DNA of 36,953 nt from Aromatoleum evansii (GTDB lineage Bacteria; Pseudomonadota; Gammaproteobacteria; Burkholderiales; Rhodocyclaceae), in contig NZ_WTVK01000055.1 of the NCBI RefSeq assembly GCF_012910805.1, positions 1-36,953 on the forward strand, given 5' to 3'. Positions within the stretch are counted from its first letter, which is position 1. Each line of letters opens with the position of its first letter. This document shows positions 1-8,852 of the stretch, one piece after another. A program made the translations under genes and the position numbers. The notes below the pieces were generated by a model. It was given only the letters and a program-made list of their open reading frames with translations, searched no databases and had not been told where the DNA came from.

Positions 1-1
1 G

Positions 2-1660
2 GCCGGGGCCGGGGCGCTGGCTTCGGCGGTGGTGGCGGCGGATAACGGGCTGTCGGTGCTGGTGGTGGAGAAGAGCGACAAGTTCGGCGGCACGTCGTCG
101 ATCTCGGGTGGCGGGATCTGGATTCCGAACAACCACCATTTCGCGGCCAAAGGCGGCCAGGACAGCTACGACAAGGCGCTGCAGTACCTGAAGGCGGCGA
201 CCGGCGGCGTGGTGCCGGAGCAGCGGCTGCGGGCCTACCTCGACAACGCGCCGAAGATGATCAAGCACCTGGAGGACAAGAGCCGGGTGCGCTATGCGGT
301 CGCCGAGAAGTATCCGGATTACTACCAGCACCTGCCGGGCTCGCTGCCGGGCGGGCGGACGCTGGACCCCGAGCTGTTCGATACCAGCGTGCTGGGGGAC
401 GAACTGCCCAACCTGCGCCAAGGCGCGCCCTCCAACTTGCTGATGGGGCGGATCGCATGGACGGCGCGGCAGGCGCACAAGGCGATGTCGCGCGAATTCG
501 GTTGGCGGCTGATGGTGTTGGGCCTGATGCTGCGCTTCAAGCTGGATTTCGCGTGGCGGCGCAAGTCGAAGTTCGACCGGCGCGCGGCGCTGGGGACGGC
601 GCTGATCGCGTCGCTGCGGCGCTCGCTGCAGGACCGCAAGGTTCCGCTGTGGCTGAAGACCGAATTCCGCGATCTGATCCTCGAGGGTGGCCGGGTGTGC
701 GGGGCGCGCGTCGTGCGCGAGGGGCGCGAGATGGAAGTGCGTGCGCGGCGCGGGGTGATCTTCGCGTCGGGCGGTTTCGAGCAGAATCAGGCCCTGCGCG
801 AACGCTATCTGCCGCAGCCGACGCAGGCCGTGTGGAGCGCGACGCCGCCGGGCAACAACATGGGGGCGGCGCTGGAGGCGGGCGTTGCGGCCGGTGCGGC
901 CACGGCGCTGCTGGACAAGGCCTGGTGGGCGCCGACGATCCGCGTGCCGAAGGAGGAGAAGCCGCGCGGCGTGTTCGCCGAGCGCGCTTTCCCGGGGGCC
1001 ATCGTCGTGAATGGGCAGGGCCGGCGCTTTGTCAATGAAGCGGCGCCGTACCTGGAATTCGTCGATGCGATGTATCAGGATCAGCAGAAGAGCGGCGCCA
1101 AGTCCATCCCCGCGTGGGTGATCTTCGATGCGGGCTTCCGCTTCAACTACGCGATGGGGCCGCTGATGCCCGCGCAGATCATGCCCGACAGCCGCCTGAA
1201 GAAGGAGTGGCTGGGCACCGTGTATTGGAAGGCGCCGACGCTCGCCGAATTGGCGTCGCAGATCGGCGTCGATGCGCAGGGCCTCGAGGAAACCGCGCGC
1301 AAGATGAACGAGTACGCGCGCACCGGTCTGGACGCGGAGTTCGCGCGCGGCGGCAACGTCTTCGACCGCTACTACGGCGACAGCAATGTGAAGCCCAACC
1401 CCTGCCTCGCGCCGATCCAGAAGGGGCCGTTCTACGCGATGCGCCTCGATGCGGGCGACATCGGGACGAAGGGTGGCCTGCTCACGAACGAGCATGCGCA
1501 GGTCGTGCGCGAGGACGGCACCGCGATACCGGGGCTCTATGCCATCGGCAACTGCTCGGCAGCGGTCATGGGCACGGGTTACCCCGGCGCGGGCGCGACG
1601 CTCGGCCCGGCGATGACCTTCGGCTACATCGCGGCGAATCACATCGCCACGGCGGCGTGA
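2..1660 (+). CDS. kstD: 3-ketosteroid delta1-dehydrogenase-like FAD flavoprotein (5' partial)
   Basis: This flavoprotein probably introduces the C1-C2 double bond into ring A of 3-ketosteroids. The reading frame is open from base 2 and already encodes a dinucleotide-binding motif ([10 protein letters not shown], then an acidic VVEK strand end). The true start is therefore left of the window, and the GTG at 29 is not the start. FAD-binding features include [11 protein letters not shown] near the N-terminus and an FVNEAAPY segment in the middle. The C-terminal motif [15 protein letters not shown] matches the KstD signature that carries the catalytic Tyr and Gly of that family. About 552 residues are visible, close to full length. 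fadD3 follows 11 bases later, so the two are probably co-transcribed. Related 3-oxo-5alpha-steroid 4-dehydrogenases share this fold and cannot be excluded. Confidence 0.78.
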   Translation, partial: AGAGALASAVVAADNGLSVLVVEKSDKFGGTSSISGGGIWIPNNHHFAAKGGQDSYDKALQYLKAATGGVVPEQRLRAYLDNAPKMIKHLEDKSRVRYAVAEKYPDYYQHLPGSLPGGRTLDPELFDTSVLGDELPNLRQGAPSNLLMGRIAWTARQAHKAMSREFGWRLMVLGLMLRFKLDFAWRRKSKFDRRAALGTALIASLRRSLQDRKVPLWLKTEFRDLILEGGRVCGARVVREGREMEVRARRGVIFASGGFEQNQALRERYLPQPTQAVWSATPPGNNMGAALEAGVAAGAATALLDKAWWAPTIRVPKEEKPRGVFAERAFPGAIVVNGQGRRFVNEAAPYLEFVDAMYQDQQKSGAKSIPAWVIFDAGFRFNYAMGPLMPAQIMPDSRLKKEWLGTVYWKAPTLAELASQIGVDAQGLEETARKMNEYARTGLDAEFARGGNVFDRYYGDSNVKPNPCLAPIQKGPFYAMRLDAGDIGTKGGLLTNEHAQVVREDGTAIPGLYAIGNCSAAVMGTGYPGAGATLGPAMTFGYIAANHIATAA

Positions 1661-1671
1661 GGGGCGTGACG

Positions 1672-3258
1672 ATGAGCGAGCGCATGGCGAACACCATTCC
1701 CGCGCTGCTGCTGCGCGCGGCCGAGGACCACGCGGGGCGCGTGGCGATCGAGGACGGCGCGGTGCGCATCGATTACCGCGACCTGCCCGCGCGGGCGCTG
1801 GCGGTGACGCGCGCGTTGATGGCGGCGGGGATCGCGCACGGCGACCGCGTCGCGATCTGGGCGCCGAACTGCCACGAGTGGGTGCTGGCCGCGTTGGGCG
1901 TGCATTGCGCGGGTGCGGTGATGGTGCCGATCAACACGCGCATGAAGGGGGCCGAGGCGGCCGACGTCATCGGGCGCAGCGGCGCGCGGGTGTTGTTCGT
2001 GGTCGGGGAGTTTCTCGGCGCGGACTATCCGGCGATGCTCGCGCCACTGCGGCCGGACAGCCTGGATCGGGTGGTGGTGTTGCCGGACGGCACTGCGCGG
2101 GGCCTTCGCGACGGCGAGTGCGCGTGGGCGGAGTTCCTCGCCAGCGGGGCCGCCGTGAGCGAGGCCGATGCGCTCGAGCGGGCGAGGGCGGTGTGCCCCG
2201 AAGACCTGTCGGACCTGATGTTCACGTCCGGCACCACGGGCAAGCCCAAGGGTGTGATGAGCACCCACGGCGCCTGCGTGCGCGCGTTCAGCGAATACGT
2301 GCGCGTGATCGGGCTCGTCGCGGGCGACCGCTACCTGATCGTGAATCCCTTCTTCCACGCCTTCGGCTACAAGGCCGGCTGGCTGACCTGCCTGATCGGC
2401 GGCGCGACCATCCTGCCGCATCCGGTGTTCGACGCCGAAGTGGTGTTCCGCCGCATCGAGGCCGACCGCATCACCGTGCTGCCCGGGCCGCCGACGCTAT
2501 ATCTGTCGATGCTCGCCCATCCACGCCTGGCCGAGACGGATGTCACGAGCCTGCGCATCGCCGTCACCGGTGCGGCGACGATCCCGCCGGTGCTGGTCGA
2601 GCGCATGCGCCGCGAACTGGGGTTCTCGGTGGTCACGACCGCCTACGGTCTCACCGAATGTGGCGGCCTCGCGACGATCTGCGATCCGACGGATGATGCC
2701 GAGACAGTCGCCGGCACGAGCGGCCGCGCGATCCCCGGGACCGAAGTGCGTATCGTCGATGGCGACAACCGCCCCTTGGCGGCGGGGGAGGCGGGCGAGA
2801 TCTGCCTGCGCGGCTTCCACGTCATGAAAGGCTACTTCGGCGACGCCAAGGCCACGGCCGAGACCATCGATGCCGAGGGCTGGCTGCACACCGGCGACGT
2901 CGGCACGCTGGACGCGCGCGGCTATCTGCGCATCACCGACCGCCTCAAGGACATGTTCATTGTCGGCGGCTTCAACTGTTATCCGGCCGAGATCGAGGCG
3001 GCGCTGACCGAGCACCCGGCGATCGCACAGGTCGCGGTGATCGGTCTGCCCGACGAGCGCATGGGCGAGGTGGGCTGCGCGTGCGTGGTCCTGCGTCCGG
3101 GCCGGCAACTCGACGAAGCGGGCCTCATCGCTTGGTCGCGTGAGCGCATGGCGAACTACAAGGTGCCGCGCTTCGTGCGCTTCCTGCCGGCGCTGCCGGT
3201 CAATGCGTCGAACAAGGTGATGAAGAACGAGCTGCGGGCGTTGGCTGGCGCGATGTAG
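1672..3258 (+). CDS. fadD3: HIP-CoA ligase FadD3 (acyl-CoA synthetase)
   Basis: A 528-residue ANL-superfamily adenylating enzyme. The AMP-binding P-loop [11 protein letters not shown] is near residue 184, YGLTECGG near 325, TGDVGTL near 408 and the C-terminal catalytic Lys in [10 protein letters not shown] near 516. The stretches [12 protein letters not shown] and [10 protein letters not shown] resemble Mycobacterium FadD3 as I recall it. That enzyme adds CoA to the propanoate of HIP, the C/D-ring remnant left after rings A and B are removed. The ATG at 1672 has a GAGGGG ribosome-binding sequence upstream and follows the KstD-like gene by 11 bases. This places ring-A dehydrogenation and C/D-ring activation in one transcript. 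The family call is firm; the exact substrate is inferred from similarity and context. Confidence 0.88.
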   Translation: MSERMANTIPALLLRAAEDHAGRVAIEDGAVRIDYRDLPARALAVTRALMAAGIAHGDRVAIWAPNCHEWVLAALGVHCAGAVMVPINTRMKGAEAADVIGRSGARVLFVVGEFLGADYPAMLAPLRPDSLDRVVVLPDGTARGLRDGECAWAEFLASGAAVSEADALERARAVCPEDLSDLMFTSGTTGKPKGVMSTHGACVRAFSEYVRVIGLVAGDRYLIVNPFFHAFGYKAGWLTCLIGGATILPHPVFDAEVVFRRIEADRITVLPGPPTLYLSMLAHPRLAETDVTSLRIAVTGAATIPPVLVERMRRELGFSVVTTAYGLTECGGLATICDPTDDAETVAGTSGRAIPGTEVRIVDGDNRPLAAGEAGEICLRGFHVMKGYFGDAKATAETIDAEGWLHTGDVGTLDARGYLRITDRLKDMFIVGGFNCYPAEIEAALTEHPAIAQVAVIGLPDERMGEVGCACVVLRPGRQLDEAGLIAWSRERMANYKVPRFVRFLPALPVNASNKVMKNELRALAGAM

Positions 3259-3353
3259 GGTCGGTCAGGCTGCTTCCGCCGAGGGATATGCCTGCCCCCG
3301 GCTCTCCGAGCGGGAGTCGAGGTAGGCGCCGCCCGCGCCTTCCCCGTTTGTGC

Positions 3354-4139
3354 TCAGCGGCCTTCGAATCTCGCCGGCCGCTTCTCGATGAAGGCCTGCA
3401 TGCCTTCCTTCTGGTCGCGCGAGGCGAAGAGCAGCGCGTTGGCCTTGCGTTCGAGCGCGAGGGCGGTGTCGAGCGGGGCGTCGACGCCGGCGAGGATCAC
3501 TTCCTTGATCTGCTCGGCGGCGAGCGGCGGCATCGCGGCAATGCTGCGAGCGATTTCCAACGCGGTGTCGAGCACGCGCTCGTCGGGGACGAGGTCGCTG
3601 ACGAGGCCGGCGATCCAGGCGTCGTGGGCGCTGATCGGCTGTCCGGTTAGCGCCATGCGCATCGCCTTGACCTTGCCGACCGCGCGCACCAGCCGTTGCG
3701 TGCCGCCGATGCCGGGCATGATGCCGATGCGGATCTCGGGCTGGCAGAAGCGCGCGCCTTCGCCGGCGACGATGAGATCCGCGAGCATCGCCAGTTCGCA
3801 GCCGCCGCCGTAGGCGTAGCCGCACACCGCGGCGATCACGGGCTTGGGGCAATGGCGGATCGGAGCCCAAAGGCGCTCGGTGTGGCGCCGGTAGATCTCG
3901 ATCGGGCCGACGCCCGCCATGCTGGTGATGTCGCCGCCGGCCGCGAAGACCTTGTCGCCGCCGGTCAGCACGATGCAGCGCACGTCGGGGTCGTCCGCGA
4001 GTTCGCCGAAGTGCTGCGCGAGCAGGGCCTGCAAGTCGAGGCTCAGCGCATTCGCGGCCTGCGGGCGATTCAGGCGCAGCACGGCGATGCCGGCTTCGGG
4101 CCGCTCCAGCAGCACGGGGAGGGAGGCGTCGTCGGACAT
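3354..4139 (-). CDS. Enoyl-CoA hydratase/isomerase (crotonase family)
   Basis: A 261-residue crotonase, probably hydrating a trans-2-enoyl-CoA in the cytoplasm. The oxyanion-hole segment AAGGDITSM is at about 66-74. The two hydratase glutamates are present at Glu115 (GGGCELAM) and Glu135 (QPEIRIGIMPGIGGTQ), so it should be a true hydratase rather than a dehalogenase or synthase. It starts at ATG 4139 with a GAGGAA sequence just upstream. It is transcribed alone, divergent from the operon at 4304 and convergent with fadD3. Its promoter gap contains one copy of the recurrent 16-bp palindrome. It does not closely resemble EchA20 of the mycobacterial C/D-ring pathway. A role in side-chain or ring beta-oxidation is inferred from position. 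Confidence 0.85.
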   Translation of the reverse strand: MSDDASLPVLLERPEAGIAVLRLNRPQAANALSLDLQALLAQHFGELADDPDVRCIVLTGGDKVFAAGGDITSMAGVGPIEIYRRHTERLWAPIRHCPKPVIAAVCGYAYGGGCELAMLADLIVAGEGARFCQPEIRIGIMPGIGGTQRLVRAVGKVKAMRMALTGQPISAHDAWIAGLVSDLVPDERVLDTALEIARSIAAMPPLAAEQIKEVILAGVDAPLDTALALERKANALLFASRDQKEGMQAFIEKRPARFEGR

Positions 4140-4229
4140 GGGTTCCTCGGTGGTTCCATTGAACTGCGGCCACGGGGCGCGCAGCGTGGGGATCGGGACC
4201 GATTATTCGATCGCCCTCCGCCCGGCTCA

Positions 4230-4245
4230 TCGTCCGTTCAGACGA
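4230..4245 (+). promoter_or_regulatory. Candidate operator, TCGTC-N6-GACGA copy 1
   Basis: A perfect 5-bp inverted repeat TCGTC/GACGA with spacer CGTTCA. It lies in the 164-bp divergent gap between the crotonase (start 4139, -) and the SDR operon (start 4304, +), 58 bp before the latter. The same arms, spacer length and partly the spacer sequence recur in other gaps of the window. This suggests a binding site for a dimeric repressor of the island. The regulator is not in the window. Confidence 0.6.
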
Positions 4246-4303
4246 CGTAGGGCTTTGCACCGCTTGCTTAAATTGCGATCAAGGCAGCAATCAGGAGATC
4301 GCA

Positions 4304-5086
4304 GTGGCAATCGGGACAGGCCTCGACTTCGAGGGCAAGGTGGTCTTGGTGACGGGCGGGGCGAAGGGCGTCGGACTGGGCATCACGCGCAGCTTTCTGG
4401 CCGCAGGGGCGCGCGTGATCGTATGCGGACGCAACGCGCCCGAAACCGAGCCGGAGGCCGGAACGGCGCGGGCGGAATTCATCGCCGCCGACGTGCGCGA
4501 CCACGAGTCGCTGCAGGCCTTGTTCGCGACGATCCGCGAGCGCCACGGCCGGCTCGACGTGCTGGTGAACAACGCCGGCGGTGCGCCCTTCGCGCTCGCC
4601 GACAAGGCGTCGCCGCGCTTTCACGAAGGGATCATCCGCCTCAACCTGCTCGCCCCGCTCAACGTCGCCCAGCTGGCGAACGCGATGATGCAGGAGCAGA
4701 ACGGGGGCGGCGTGATCGTCTTCATCGGCAGCATCAGCGCGCTGCGCGCTTCGCCCGGCACGGCCGCCTACGGCGCGGCGAAGGCCGCCGTGCTGTCGCT
4801 CGCGCAGTCGCTGGCGGTGGAGTGGGCGCCGAAGGTGCGCGTCGTCGCGGTGAGTCCCGGCCTGGTGCAGACCGAGCAGTCGCACCTGCACTACGGCGAC
4901 GAGGCTGGCATCGCGGCTGTCGGCGCAACGATCCCGGCGGGACGCCTCGCCACGCCCGAGGACATCGGCAACGCCTGCGTGTTCATCGCCTCTCCGCTGG
5001 CGAGCTACGCCAGCGGCTGCAACCTCCTGCTCAACGGCGGCGGCGAGCGGCCGGCCTTCCTGGCCGCCGGCGCCGCGCACGAGTGA
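4304..5086 (+). CDS. Short-chain dehydrogenase/reductase
   Basis: A 260-residue classical SDR, expected to oxidise or reduce a hydroxyl/keto group on a steroid or its CoA thioester with NAD(P). The cofactor motif TGGAKGVG is at 17-24, NNAG at about residues 88-91, and the catalytic triad is Ser143, Tyr156 and Lys160 (YGAAK). It starts at a GTG with AGGAG eight bases upstream. It leads the long plus-strand operon and lies directly before chsH2. Related SDRs are scattered through mycobacterial cholesterol regulons. I cannot assign the substrate; a 17-hydroxy or side-chain hydroxyl are both possible. Confidence 0.85.
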   Translation: MAIGTGLDFEGKVVLVTGGAKGVGLGITRSFLAAGARVIVCGRNAPETEPEAGTARAEFIAADVRDHESLQALFATIRERHGRLDVLVNNAGGAPFALADKASPRFHEGIIRLNLLAPLNVAQLANAMMQEQNGGGVIVFIGSISALRASPGTAAYGAAKAAVLSLAQSLAVEWAPKVRVVAVSPGLVQTEQSHLHYGDEAGIAAVGATIPAGRLATPEDIGNACVFIASPLASYASGCNLLLNGGGERPAFLAAGAAHE

Positions 5087-5108
5087 GCCCTTGCGAACAA
5101 CCCAAACG

Positions 5109-6110
5109 ATGCTGGAGACGAAATTGGCCGAACAGGACTGGATGAGCGAAGTGCGGGCGATGGTGGGGCGCGAATATGGTCGCGTCTACGCCTGGGACGA
5201 AGTGAATGCGCCGATGATCCGCCAGTGGTGCGAGATCATGGGCGTCGATAACCCCATGTACACGGACGCCACCTACGCCGCGACCACCGAGTACGGCGGC
5301 ATCGTCGCACCGCCGGCGATGCTGCAGGCGTGGTGCCTGGAAGGGCTGCACGCGAACAACTACCCGCCCGGCTCGACGACGGAGAACCCCTACGAGGTGC
5401 TGCGCCTGATGGAGGGGCAGGGCTACCAGTCGGTCGTTGCGGTGAACTCGGATCTCAGCTTCGAGCGCTACGTGAAGGTCGGCGAGAAGCTCTACTACAC
5501 GACCCGGCTGGATGCGGTGGGCGAGCAAAAGACGACCGCGCTCGGCACGGGCTACTTCGTCACGCTGATCATGAGCTTCTTCAGCGAGAAGCCCGCCGGG
5601 AACGAGAAGGTCGGCGAGCTCCTGTTCCGCGTCTTCAAGTTCAGCCCCGCCAACGCGCAATCCGCGACCGAGGCCCCTGTGGCCGACGCTGCGCCCGCTG
5701 CGCCGAAGATCAAGCGGCCCAAGCCCGGCATGAGCGACGACACGCGCTTCTTCTGGGAGGGCGCCGCCGCCGGCAAGCTGCTGATCCAGCGCTGCAAGTG
5801 CTGCGGCACGCTACGCCATCCGCCGGGGCCGGTGTGCACGAAGTGCCACTCCTTCGAGTGGGACACCGTCGAATCGGCGGGCAAGGGCAGCATCTATTCG
5901 TTCGTCGTCATGCATTACCCGGAGGTGCCGCCCTTCGATTATCCGAATCCGGTCGGCCTGATCGAGCTCGATGAGGGCGTGCGTCTCGTCGCGGGGCTCG
6001 TGGGCGTGAAGCGCAACGAGATCGGCATCGGGCAGCGCGTGCAGGTGGAGTTCCAGTCCTTCGACGACGGGGAACTGACGCTGCCGCTGTTCCGCCCGGT
6101 GGCGCCGTAA
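5109..6110 (+). CDS. chsH2: ChsH2-like MaoC/DUF35 hydratase-aldolase subunit
   Basis: A two-domain protein of 333 residues. The N-terminal MaoC-like hot-dog domain (about 1-185) contains VNAPMIRQWCEIMG and GIVAPPAMLQAW, close to mycobacterial ChsH2. A linker rich in Ala and Pro leads to a C-terminal DUF35 domain (about 210-333) with a zinc ribbon formed by Cys229, Cys232, Cys243 and Cys246. In the known system the MaoC part pairs with ChsH1 to hydrate the C17-side-chain enoyl-CoA. The DUF35 part binds Ltp2 to make the retro-aldolase. Here chsH1 and ltp2 are two and three genes downstream, which supports the call. I prefer ATG 5109; an in-frame TTG at 5091 and an ATG at 5142 are alternatives. 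Confidence 0.9.
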   Translation: MLETKLAEQDWMSEVRAMVGREYGRVYAWDEVNAPMIRQWCEIMGVDNPMYTDATYAATTEYGGIVAPPAMLQAWCLEGLHANNYPPGSTTENPYEVLRLMEGQGYQSVVAVNSDLSFERYVKVGEKLYYTTRLDAVGEQKTTALGTGYFVTLIMSFFSEKPAGNEKVGELLFRVFKFSPANAQSATEAPVADAAPAAPKIKRPKPGMSDDTRFFWEGAAAGKLLIQRCKCCGTLRHPPGPVCTKCHSFEWDTVESAGKGSIYSFVVMHYPEVPPFDYPNPVGLIELDEGVRLVAGLVGVKRNEIGIGQRVQVEFQSFDDGELTLPLFRPVAP

Positions 6111-6120
6111 GGGAGGGATC

Positions 6121-7248
6121 ATGGACTTCGAACTGAGCGAGGACCAGCGCGCCATTGCCGAGATGGCTGGCAGCTTGTTCTCGGACCATTGTACCGACGA
6201 GCGCCTGCGCGCCTTCGACACTGCCGGCACGCCCTTCATGCAGGACTTGTGGGGCAAGTGCATCGAGACCGGCCTGCATGCGCTGGCGTTGCCCGAAGCG
6301 GCTGGCGGCAGCGGTCTCGGGATGACCGAACTGATGCTGGTGCTGGAGGCGCAGGGCCGTGCGCTGGGGCAGGTGCCGCTGTGGCGCCACCAGCTCGCCG
6401 CGGCGACGCTGGCGCGGTTCGGCGGCGAGGCGTGCGCGGAAGTCGTGACCGCGGCGGCCGAGAGCCGCATGCTGGTCACGCTGGCGCTCGACGACCCGCA
6501 GCGGGGTGCGGCGCTGACCGCGCATGCGGTCGACGGCGGCTGGCGCCTCGACGGCCGCGCCGATGCGGTGGCGCTCGGGGCCGACTGCTGCCGAGGCCTG
6601 ATCCTCGCGCAATGCCCGGACGGCCCGCGCCTGGTACTGGTGGACCTGCGCGCCGCCGGCATCACGAAAACGGCCGGCGTCTTCACGCACGGCGAGGCGG
6701 TGGCCGACCTGCGTTTCGACGGCGTCGCGATTGCCGCGAGTGCCGTCCTGCCGGAAGCCGCGCTGGAATGGCTCGAACCGCGCGCGATCGCCGCGCTGGC
6801 CGCGCTGCAGCTGGGCGTGAGCAGCGAGCAGATCCGCCGCACCGTGGCCTACGTGAGCGAGCGCCAGCAGTTCGAGCGCGCGATCGCCACCTTCCAGGCG
6901 GTGCAGATGAGCATGGCCGACGCGCACATCGCCGTCGAAGCGCTGCGCTCCGCCCTGTGGCAGCTGTGCTACCGGCTCGACGCTGGTCGGCCGGCTCGCC
7001 CGGAGGCACTGGCGACGAAGTACCTCGCCTGCGAAGCCGGCCACATCGTCGGCCACAAGGCGCAGCACGTGCATGGCGGCATCGGCGTCGACCTGACCTA
7101 CCCGATCCACCGCTACCTCTACTGGAGCCGCGCGCTGGGCATCACGCTCGGCGGCGCGACCGCGAACCTCGCGCGGCTGGGAGACTGGCTCGCAACCAAC
7201 GACACGCTGGGATGGAAATATGACCTCGAAGAACACCAGACGCTTTGA
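6121..7248 (+). CDS. chsE1: Acyl-CoA dehydrogenase-like subunit ChsE1 (FadE28 type, non-catalytic)
   Basis: A 375-residue acyl-CoA dehydrogenase fold protein starting MDFELSEDQRAIAE. It lacks the catalytic glutamate at both usual places. The C-terminal position reads LGGATANL instead of a YEGT-type motif, and helix G (around IAALAALQLGVSSEQ) has no ER pair. That is expected for the FadE28/ChsE1 partner of an alpha2beta2 steroid acyl-CoA dehydrogenase. HVHGGIGVDLTYPIHRY near the C-terminus is conserved in this class. The likely catalytic partner is the gene at 8853. Its 3' end overlaps chsH1 by 29 bases, which implies translational coupling. The reaction would be dehydrogenation of the three-carbon steroid side chain. 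Confidence 0.82.
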   Translation: MDFELSEDQRAIAEMAGSLFSDHCTDERLRAFDTAGTPFMQDLWGKCIETGLHALALPEAAGGSGLGMTELMLVLEAQGRALGQVPLWRHQLAAATLARFGGEACAEVVTAAAESRMLVTLALDDPQRGAALTAHAVDGGWRLDGRADAVALGADCCRGLILAQCPDGPRLVLVDLRAAGITKTAGVFTHGEAVADLRFDGVAIAASAVLPEAALEWLEPRAIAALAALQLGVSSEQIRRTVAYVSERQQFERAIATFQAVQMSMADAHIAVEALRSALWQLCYRLDAGRPARPEALATKYLACEAGHIVGHKAQHVHGGIGVDLTYPIHRYLYWSRALGITLGGATANLARLGDWLATNDTLGWKYDLEEHQTL

Positions 7249-7639
7249 CGAAGTGCGCGCCGGCGAGGCCCTGCCGGAGCTGGCGATCCCGATCACCGTG
7301 CCGCTGATCGCGGGCGGCGCGATCGCCACGCGCGACTACTTCCCCGGCCACCACGACCGCGACGCCGCGCGCAAGCTGGGCTCACCGCACATCTTCATGA
7401 ACATCCTGACGACCAGCGGGCTGGTGCAGCGCTATGTCGAGGAATGGGCCGGTCCCGGTGCGCGCTTCGGGTCGCTGAAGATCAAGCTCGGCGCCCCGAA
7501 CTACCCCGGCGACACGATGACCTTCACCGGCGAGGTGAGCGGCTGCGATGCCGCCAAGCGCAGCGTGGAAGTGACGCTGAAGGGCAAGAACTCGATGGGA
7601 AACCACGTGACCAGCACGGTCGCGGTGGTGCTGCCCTGA
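7220..7639 (+). CDS. chsH1: ChsH1-like MaoC hydratase subunit
   Basis: A small single hot-dog-fold protein of 139 residues. The segment RDYFPGHHDRDAARKLGS followed by IFMNILTTSGLVQRY and EWAGPG closely resembles mycobacterial ChsH1. That protein supplies the catalytic Asp/His region to the ChsH1-ChsH2 heteromeric hydratase acting on the pregnene-carboxyl-CoA side chain. It starts at an ATG inside the 3' end of the preceding acyl-CoA dehydrogenase gene and ends 19 bases before ltp2. It is cytoplasmic with no signal peptide. Identification is strong because the family signature and the complete gene neighbourhood agree. Confidence 0.92.
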   Translation: MTSKNTRRFDEVRAGEALPELAIPITVPLIAGGAIATRDYFPGHHDRDAARKLGSPHIFMNILTTSGLVQRYVEEWAGPGARFGSLKIKLGAPNYPGDTMTFTGEVSGCDAAKRSVEVTLKGKNSMGNHVTSTVAVVLP

Positions 7640-7658
7640 ACCGCGGAGCACGGCACAC

Positions 7659-8837
7659 ATGACGAACCTGTCTCTTTCCGGACGCGCCGCCATCGTCGGC
7701 CTGGGCGCGACCGAATTCTCGAAGAACTCCGGCCGCACCGAACTGCGGCTGGCGATGGAAGCGACGCTGACTGCGTTGAAGGATGCCGGAATCGACCCGT
7801 CCGAGGTCGAGGGCTTCAGCAGCTACACGATGGACAAGGTGCCCGAGTACGAGATCGCGCGCCTGCTCGGCTGCAAGAACGTCAAGTTCTTCTCGCAGAT
7901 CCCGCACGGCGGCGGTGCGGCCTGCGCGCCGGTGATGCATGCGGCGATGGCAGTCGCGACCGGCGTCGCGAAGGTCGTCGTCGTGTATCGCGCGATGAAC
8001 GAGCGCTCCTGGTACCGCTTCGGCACCGGCAGCTACGGCTTCGGCTCGACGCCGATCTTCGAGAACGTCAATTACGGCTGGTACATGCCGTACGGCTTCC
8101 ATACGCCGGCGGCGTGGGTGGCGATGTTCGCGCAGCGCTACATGCACACCTACGGCGCGACCTCCGAGGACTTCGGCCGCGTGGCGGTTGCCGTGCGCGA
8201 CTTCGCCGCGACGAACCCGGCGGCCTTCTTCCACGGCAAGCCGATCACGCTCGAAGACCACCAGGCCTCGCGCTGGATCGCCGAGCCGCTGCACCTGCTC
8301 GATTGCTGCCAGGAATCGGACGGCGCCGTGGCGATGGTCATCACTTCGGCCGAACGCGCCCGCGACCTGCGGCAGAAGCCGGTGATCGTGAAGGCGGGTT
8401 CGCAGGGCATCACCGAGGGGCAGCAGAGCATGACCTCCTTCTACCGCGACGACATCGCCGGCCTGCCCGAGATGGGCGTGGTCGCGAAGGAGCTGTATGG
8501 GCAATCGGGCCTTGGCCCCGACGCGATCCAGACCGCGGTGATCTACGACCACTTCACGCCCTTCGTGCTGCCGCAGCTGGAGGAGTTCGGCTTCGCGAAG
8601 CGCGGCGAGGCGAAGGATTTCATCCGCGCCGGCCATCATGCGCGCGGCGGCAAGCTGCCGATCAACACCCATGGCGGCCAACTCGGCGAGGCCTACATCC
8701 ACGGCATGAACGGGGTTGCCGAGGCGGTGCGTCAGGTGCGCGGCACGGCGGCGAACCAGGTGGCCGGGGTCGAGAACGTGCTCGTCACCGCCGGAACGGG
8801 CGTGCCGACGAGCGGCCTCATCCTTGGCACGGCCTGA
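7659..8837 (+). CDS. ltp2: Ltp2-like thiolase-fold steroid side-chain aldolase
   Basis: A 392-residue thiolase-superfamily protein of the lipid-transfer-protein branch. It starts SGRAAIVGLGATEFSKNSGR and contains HGGGAACAPVMHAAMAVATG, LDCCQESDGAVAM and NTHGGQLGEAYIHGMNG. It matches mycobacterial Ltp2 (called Sal2-type in bile-acid degraders). Ltp2, bound to the DUF35 domain of ChsH2, cleaves the 17-hydroxy-pregnene-carboxyl-CoA by retro-aldol reaction to a 17-ketosteroid and propionyl-CoA. Thiolase-type Cys/His chemistry is not expected. It is co-directional with chsH1 (19-base gap) and chsE2 (15-base gap). This is one of the most secure calls in the window. Confidence 0.93.
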   Translation: MTNLSLSGRAAIVGLGATEFSKNSGRTELRLAMEATLTALKDAGIDPSEVEGFSSYTMDKVPEYEIARLLGCKNVKFFSQIPHGGGAACAPVMHAAMAVATGVAKVVVVYRAMNERSWYRFGTGSYGFGSTPIFENVNYGWYMPYGFHTPAAWVAMFAQRYMHTYGATSEDFGRVAVAVRDFAATNPAAFFHGKPITLEDHQASRWIAEPLHLLDCCQESDGAVAMVITSAERARDLRQKPVIVKAGSQGITEGQQSMTSFYRDDIAGLPEMGVVAKELYGQSGLGPDAIQTAVIYDHFTPFVLPQLEEFGFAKRGEAKDFIRAGHHARGGKLPINTHGGQLGEAYIHGMNGVAEAVRQVRGTAANQVAGVENVLVTAGTGVPTSGLILGTA

Positions 8838-8852
8838 GTCCGGGAGACCATC